From an uncultured Flavobacteriaceae bacterium (GTDB lineage Bacteria; Bacteroidota; Bacteroidia; Flavobacteriales; Flavobacteriaceae), in contig CANMRV010000005.1 of assembly GCA_947500435.1 (NCBI GenBank), forward strand, positions 496,001 through 560,000: a stretch of DNA of 64,000 nucleotides, given 5' to 3'. How positions within the stretch are numbered: position 1 is the stretch's first letter; each line of letters opens with the position of its first letter. Below are positions 58,956 to 64,000 of this stretch, piece by piece. Made by a program: the position numbers and the translations under genes. A model generated the notes under the pieces. The model worked only from the letters and a program-made list of their open reading frames with translations. It ran no database searches and had not been told where the DNA came from.

Positions 58956-60818
58956 ATGGCTGAAAATACCCAATATACCGAAGATAATATCCGTTCGTTA
59001 GACTGGAAGGAGCATATTCGCATGCGCCCTGGTATGTACATTGGTAAGCTTGGTGATGGCTCTTCTGCGGATGATGGAATCTACATCCTACTAAAAGAAA
59101 CTATCGATAACTGTATTGATGAGTTTGTCATGGGAGCTGGTAAAACCATTGAAATCCGTATTAAAGATGGCTTAGTGAAAGTTCGTGATTATGGACGCGG
59201 TATTCCTCTAGGAAAAGTTGTAGATGTGGTTTCTAAGATGAACACAGGGGGTAAATATGATTCCCGTGCTTTTAAGAAATCAGTTGGATTAAATGGGGTT
59301 GGTACCAAAGCTGTAAATGCGCTTTCGAGCTTTTTTGAAGTACAATCTTCCAGAGAAAACAAAATCAAAACCGCAGAGTTTAGCAAAGGGAATCTAGTAA
59401 AAGAAGAAGGCCCTTCCGAATCCTCACAGCGAAAAGGGACGAAAGTATCTTTCCGTCCGGATGAAACCATCTTTAAAAAATTCAAGTATCGTAATGAGTA
59501 CGTAGAGCGTATGCTCAAAAATTATGTGTATTTGAATCCAGGCTTAACGATTGATTTTAATGGAGAGAAGTATCATTCAGAAAACGGACTAAAAGATTTA
59601 CTAGAGGATAATAACAATACTGAGGATTTTCTTTATCCCGTTATCCACTTAAAAGGAGATGATATTGAAATCGCTATTACGCATAGTAAAACACAGTATA
59701 GCGAGGAATATCACTCTTTTGTAAACGGACAAAACACAACACAAGGAGGAACTCACCAAACCGCTTTTCGAGAAGCTTTGGTAAAAACCATTCGTGAGTA
59801 CTACGGAAAGAACTACGACCCATCAGATATTCGCAAATCTATTATTTCTGCGATATCCATTAAAGTAATGGAACCTGTGTTTGAAAGTCAAACAAAGACC
59901 AAATTGGGTTCTACGGATATGGGCGGCAAATTACCGACCGTACGTACCTATATTAATGATTTCGTTGGAAAGTATTTAGATAACTATTTACATAAAAACC
60001 CTGAAGTCGCAGAAGCGCTGCAACGCAAGATTATGCAAGCGGAACGTGAGCGAAAAGAACTTTCAGGAATTCGAAAATTGGCCAAGGATCGTGCTAAAAA
60101 AGCAAACCTCCACAATAAAAAATTACGTGATTGTCGTATTCATTTAGGAGACACCAAAAAAGATAGAAACCTTGAAAGTACCCTTTTCATTACTGAGGGG
60201 GATTCTGCTTCTGGATCCATTACGAAGTCGCGCGACGTAAATACACAAGCGGTTTTCAGTTTAAAAGGGAAGCCTTTGAATTCTTACGGATTATCTAAAA
60301 AGATAGTCTATGAAAATGAGGAATTCAATCTTTTACAAGCAGCCTTGAACATTGAAGAGTCGATGCAAGACTTACGATACAACAATATTGTAATTGCCAC
60401 AGATGCCGATGTCGATGGAATGCACATTCGATTGTTATTGATAACCTTCTTTTTGCAATTCTTCCCAGAATTGATAAAAGAGAATCACTTGTATATTTTG
60501 CAAACACCATTATTTCGTGTACGAAATAAAAAAGAGACGATTTATTGTTATAGTGACGAAGAACGCAGAAATGCTATTCAGAAACTAACCGGCAAACCTG
60601 AGATTACACGATTCAAAGGTTTGGGTGAAATTTCACCTGATGAATTTGTACATTTTATTGGTGATGATATCAGATTGGAACCCGTGATGCTCGATAAGGC
60701 AATGTCCATCGAAGAACTATTAAGTTTCTATATGGGCAAGAATACACCAGACCGACAGAAGTTCATTATTGAAAATCTCAAGGTCGAAATAGATTTAGTA
60801 GAAGAAATCCAAGAATAA
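58956..60818 (+). CDS. parE: DNA topoisomerase IV subunit B
   Basis: 620 aa. GHKL ATPase (ETIDNCIDEF, DYGRGIPLGK, GLNGVGTKAVNALS), and Toprim acidic cluster ITEGDSASGS and ATDADVDGMHIRLL. Length and the adjacent parC-type gene indicate topoisomerase IV rather than gyrase; relaxes and decatenates chromosomes. 40 bases before parC. Confidence 0.95.
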   Translation: MAENTQYTEDNIRSLDWKEHIRMRPGMYIGKLGDGSSADDGIYILLKETIDNCIDEFVMGAGKTIEIRIKDGLVKVRDYGRGIPLGKVVDVVSKMNTGGKYDSRAFKKSVGLNGVGTKAVNALSSFFEVQSSRENKIKTAEFSKGNLVKEEGPSESSQRKGTKVSFRPDETIFKKFKYRNEYVERMLKNYVYLNPGLTIDFNGEKYHSENGLKDLLEDNNNTEDFLYPVIHLKGDDIEIAITHSKTQYSEEYHSFVNGQNTTQGGTHQTAFREALVKTIREYYGKNYDPSDIRKSIISAISIKVMEPVFESQTKTKLGSTDMGGKLPTVRTYINDFVGKYLDNYLHKNPEVAEALQRKIMQAERERKELSGIRKLAKDRAKKANLHNKKLRDCRIHLGDTKKDRNLESTLFITEGDSASGSITKSRDVNTQAVFSLKGKPLNSYGLSKKIVYENEEFNLLQAALNIEESMQDLRYNNIVIATDADVDGMHIRLLLITFFLQFFPELIKENHLYILQTPLFRVRNKKETIYCYSDEERRNAIQKLTGKPEITRFKGLGEISPDEFVHFIGDDIRLEPVMLDKAMSIEELLSFYMGKNTPDRQKFIIENLKVEIDLVEEIQE

Positions 60819-60858
60819 TTAAACCAAGTTAAAACCAAAAAATTGGGAAGCATCCTTT

Positions 60859-63678
60859 ATGGAAGAGAATGAAGAAGATGATTTGAATTTACCCGCAGGA
60901 GAAGAAGGTAAACCTTCTGGTGAGGAGGGTACATCAGACGAAGGTACTGGAGAAGGGCAGAGTGAAGACCAATCTACAGATGAGACTGTTACTCCTGAGG
61001 ATGAATTATCAACTGTCGAAGAAAACGTTGAAGATTCTGAAGATGATGCCTTAACAAAGGTTACCGGAATGTACAAAGAGTGGTTTCTAGATTACGCCTC
61101 CTATGTAATCTTAGAGCGAGCCGTACCTGCAATCGAAGATGGCTTCAAACCAGTGCAGCGTCGAATCATGCATGCTCTTAAAGAGCTTGATGATGGGCGT
61201 TACAACAAAGTTGCAAATGTTGTCGGGCATACGATGCAGTACCATCCGCATGGTGATGCCAGTATTGCTGATGCCATGGTGCAAATGGGTCAGAAAGACC
61301 TATTGATAGATACCCAAGGTAACTGGGGAAATATTCTGACAGGCGATAGAGCAGCTGCTTCAAGATATATTGAAGCCCGACTTTCCAAGTTTGCTTTAGA
61401 TGTTGTTTTTAGTCCTAAAATCACAGAGTGGCAACAATCTTATGATGGACGGAAAAAAGAGCCGGTAAACCTTCCGGTAATGTTTCCATTGTTGTTGGCA
61501 CAAGGAGCAGAGGGTATTGCTGTTGGATTGTCGACCAAGGTACTTCCACATAATTTTATTGAATTGATAGATGCTTCCATAAAGCATTTAAAAGGACAGC
61601 GATTTAAGCTTTTTCCGGACTTCCCGACTTCAGGAATCATTGATGTTACGAATTATAATGATGGATTACGCGGCGGAAAAATTCGGGTGCGAGCTAAAAT
61701 AGCTCCGTTGAATAAAAATACGCTGGTTATCAATGAGATACCTTACGGAACAAATACGTCAAGTTTAATTGATTCCATCCTAAAGGCAAACGAAAAAGGA
61801 AAGATTAAGGTTAAGAAAATTGAGGATAATACCGCAGCGGATGTTGAAATTTTGGTGCACCTCCCTTCAGGAATATCCCCAGATAAAACTATCGATGCCT
61901 TATATGCCTTTACCAACTGTGAATCTTCGATTTCTCCTTTAGGGTGTATCATTGAGGATAACAAACCCCTTTTTATTGGCGTAACAGAAATGCTGAAGCG
62001 TTCCACGGAAGCCACGGTAGAGTTGCTGCGTCAAGAGCTTGAAATTCAATTGGGAGAACTAGAAGGGCAGTGGCATGCGGCATCCCTAGAAAGAATATTT
62101 ATTGAGAATCGTATCTATCGTGATATTGAAGAAGAAGAAACTTGGGAAGGTGTTATCAAAGCTATTGACAAAGGGCTCAAACCTCACACAAAACACTTAA
62201 AACGGCCAGTTACTGAAGAAGATATTCTTCGTTTGACAGAGATAAAAATCAAGAAAATATCCAAGTTTGATTTAGATAAAGCGCAACAGCATCTTGACAA
62301 TCTTGAAGAAAAGATTGCAGAGGTAAAAAACAACTTGGCAAATATCATTGATTTCGCAATCGATTATTTCAAGCGTTTAAAAACCACTTATGGAAAAGGT
62401 CGCGAGCGTAAATCGGAGATCCGAATTTTCGATGATATTGAGGCTACAAAAGTAGTTATTCGAAACACAAAGCTCTATGTAAACCGAGAAGAAGGTTTTG
62501 TAGGTACTTCATTGCGTAGAGACGAATATGTAACGGATTGTGCTGATATTGATGACGTAATAGTATTTACGAAAGACGGTAACATGATGGTTACGAAGGT
62601 AGATTCCAAGACCTTTGTTGCCAAGAATATCATTCATGTAGCTGTTTTCAAGAAGAAAGATAAACGCACCACATATAATATGATATATAAGGACGGCAAA
62701 GGTGGTCCGAGTTACATCAAACGATTCAACGTTACGAGCATTACCCGAGATAGACTATATCCTTTAGGGACTGGAAAAGCTGGGACTGATGTACTTTATT
62801 TTTCCGCCAACGCAAATGGGGAAGCTGAAGTAATTACAGTATTGCTTAGACAAGTTGGAAGTATTAAAAAGCTAAAATGGGATCTTGATTTTTCAGATTT
62901 CTTGATTAAAGGCCGTGCTTCGAAAGGGAATTTGGTAACCAAGTATTCGGTAAAACGAATTGAACTAAAAGAGAAAGGACTTTCTACGCTTAAACCGCGA
63001 AAATTATGGTTTGACGATACCGTACAGCGTTTAAATATTGATGAACGTGGTGATTTCTTAGGAGAATTTAGAAGTGAGGACAGATTACTGATTATTAATC
63101 AAAAAGGAGTAATTAAAACGGTTATTCCCGAGTTGACTTTACGTTTCTCTGATGATATGATTGTTTTAGAAAAATGGGAGCCTGAAAAACCACTGTCTGC
63201 CATTTACTGGGAAGGGGAGAAGGAGCTCTTTTATGTGAAACGCTTCTTAATTGATAATCCTGATAAGGTAGATTCGATTATTAGTGACCATCCAAAATCA
63301 TATTTAGAGAAAGTATTTACCGATTATCGCCCCCGAGCCGAAGTAACTTTTGCTAAGCAGCGTGGTAAGGACCGTCAAGATAATTTAGAACTTGATTTGG
63401 AACAGTTCATTTCTGTAAAAGGAATTTCTGCAATGGGCAACCAATTGACAAAAGACAAAGTTCTTGAGATTAATGCAATGGAGCCGCTTCCGTATGATAA
63501 ACCAGAACCTTTAGCTGCTACCGAGATTGAAGTCGTAGATGAGGAAAATGTGGGGACTCAAGAAGGAGCTGATGACCCGACAAAAATTGAAAAATTGCGT
63601 ACTCAAAAGCCCAAAAACAGTTTAAAAGAGAAACGTAGCGACGAAGATGATGATGAAGGACAAATAACCCTGTTTTAA
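60859..63678 (+). CDS. parC: DNA topoisomerase IV subunit A, with acidic N-terminal extension
   Basis: 939 aa. Active-site Tyr170 in AAASRYIEARLSKFA; winged-helix region KPVQRRIMHALKEL; CTD blades (about 560-830). The first 65 or so residues are an acidic Glu/Asp/Ser/Thr-rich low-complexity stretch before the conserved YKEWFLDYASYVILERAVP. The C-terminus (KRSDEDDDEGQITLF) is also acidic. Partner of ParE. Confidence 0.95.
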   Translation: MEENEEDDLNLPAGEEGKPSGEEGTSDEGTGEGQSEDQSTDETVTPEDELSTVEENVEDSEDDALTKVTGMYKEWFLDYASYVILERAVPAIEDGFKPVQRRIMHALKELDDGRYNKVANVVGHTMQYHPHGDASIADAMVQMGQKDLLIDTQGNWGNILTGDRAAASRYIEARLSKFALDVVFSPKITEWQQSYDGRKKEPVNLPVMFPLLLAQGAEGIAVGLSTKVLPHNFIELIDASIKHLKGQRFKLFPDFPTSGIIDVTNYNDGLRGGKIRVRAKIAPLNKNTLVINEIPYGTNTSSLIDSILKANEKGKIKVKKIEDNTAADVEILVHLPSGISPDKTIDALYAFTNCESSISPLGCIIEDNKPLFIGVTEMLKRSTEATVELLRQELEIQLGELEGQWHAASLERIFIENRIYRDIEEEETWEGVIKAIDKGLKPHTKHLKRPVTEEDILRLTEIKIKKISKFDLDKAQQHLDNLEEKIAEVKNNLANIIDFAIDYFKRLKTTYGKGRERKSEIRIFDDIEATKVVIRNTKLYVNREEGFVGTSLRRDEYVTDCADIDDVIVFTKDGNMMVTKVDSKTFVAKNIIHVAVFKKKDKRTTYNMIYKDGKGGPSYIKRFNVTSITRDRLYPLGTGKAGTDVLYFSANANGEAEVITVLLRQVGSIKKLKWDLDFSDFLIKGRASKGNLVTKYSVKRIELKEKGLSTLKPRKLWFDDTVQRLNIDERGDFLGEFRSEDRLLIINQKGVIKTVIPELTLRFSDDMIVLEKWEPEKPLSAIYWEGEKELFYVKRFLIDNPDKVDSIISDHPKSYLEKVFTDYRPRAEVTFAKQRGKDRQDNLELDLEQFISVKGISAMGNQLTKDKVLEINAMEPLPYDKPEPLAATEIEVVDEENVGTQEGADDPTKIEKLRTQKPKNSLKEKRSDEDDDEGQITLF

Positions 63679-63680
63679 GA

Positions 63681-64000
63681 ATGAAAAACTTTCTAACAGA
63701 GTTTAAGAATTTCGCTATCAAAGGTAATATGGTCGACATGGCCATTGGTATTATTATTGGCGCTTCATTCAATGCTGTTGTAAATACATTGGTTAAAAGG
63801 ATTATTATGCCACCCTTGTCCTTACTGACTGGCGGTATTAATCTCGACAACCATAAATATGTTTTAAGAGATGCAGCAGAAGGAATTGAAGAAGTAGCTA
63901 TTGGATATGGAGACCTTTTTAATGTTCTGATTGATTTCTTGATTGTAGCACTCACCATTTTCATAGTGGTAAAAGGAATGAATCGTTTCCGTAATCAAGC
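63681..64000 (+). CDS. mscL: Large-conductance mechanosensitive channel MscL (partial, cut by window end)
   Basis: At least 106 residues visible. N-terminal amphipathic helix then first TM (MKNFLTEFKNFAIKGNMVDM, AIGIIIGASFNAVVNTLVKR), periplasmic loop ending about residue 75, second TM (LIDFLIVALTIFIVVKGMN). Matches MscL, the pentameric emergency release channel. Starts 2 bases after the parC stop. Confidence 0.93.
   Translation, partial: MKNFLTEFKNFAIKGNMVDMAIGIIIGASFNAVVNTLVKRIIMPPLSLLTGGINLDNHKYVLRDAAEGIEEVAIGYGDLFNVLIDFLIVALTIFIVVKGMNRFRNQ

Overview
The window looks like chromosomal DNA of a marine member of the Flavobacteriaceae (Bacteroidota). The evidence is: Bacteroidota-type promoters (TTTG, about 20 bases, TAnnTTTG) in front of several genes; few recognisable Shine-Dalgarno sequences; a FecR / ECF sigma / TonB-receptor triplet with a secretin-like N-domain on the receptor; a bacillithiol deacetylase; fused CcsBA cytochrome c assembly; several DUF families typical of this group; and a sulfatase with a signal peptide. 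I cannot name a genus. I see no phage, insertion sequence, CRISPR array or integrase.

Layout. 1-8 kb: DUF2520 oxidoreductase, a His-rich lipoprotein, CcsBA, a MATE exporter behind a highly structured leader, a trans-sulfuration-type PLP enzyme and BshB1. 8-14 kb: TPR histidine kinase, tRNA-His, M28 peptidase and aldose epimerase. 13.7-19.7 kb: a trans-4-hydroxyproline catabolic operon (epimerase, D-hydroxyproline dehydrogenase, deaminase, alpha-ketoglutarate semialdehyde dehydrogenase, plus a DUF1272 zinc-ribbon protein) divergent from an AraC regulator, with a 21-base palindrome between them. 20-34 kb: mostly catabolic and secreted enzymes (sulfatase, FAH-family dehydratase, CrtI-like oxidoreductase, two Gfo/Idh/MocA proteins, GDSL esterase, alpha/beta hydrolase, nitrilase, S10 peptidase), an EcsC protein and three tandem paralogues of a small unrecognised membrane protein.

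35-42.7 kb: TIGR02757, CPBP protease and LolD-like ATPase in one operon; folE; then a periplasmic sulfite-oxidation cluster (SorA-like molybdoenzyme, ACT protein, cytochrome c, two-domain rhodanese, fatty acid hydroxylase-like protein). 42.7-47.8 kb: a putative metal-uptake set (TonB receptor, partner lipoprotein, His-rich DUF2946-like protein) and small DUF proteins. 47.9-51.6 kb: serine biosynthesis (serC-serA), acyl-CoA reductase and a divergent ferredoxin whose promoter overlaps that of the reductase. 51.7-57.5 kb: agmatinase and the sigma / anti-sigma / TonB system. 57.7-64 kb: ychF, topoisomerase IV (parE-parC) and the start of mscL, cut by the window edge.

The most unusual non-coding signals are a nested, multi-stem leader directly in front of the MATE gene (4735-4840) and three period-7 repeat tracts, two of which end exactly 3 bases before a start codon (22747-22788 and 57672-57707) while the third begins at a stop codon (51584-51625). 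Several computed reading frames begin at TTG; for seven of the genes I prefer a downstream ATG, noted in each entry.
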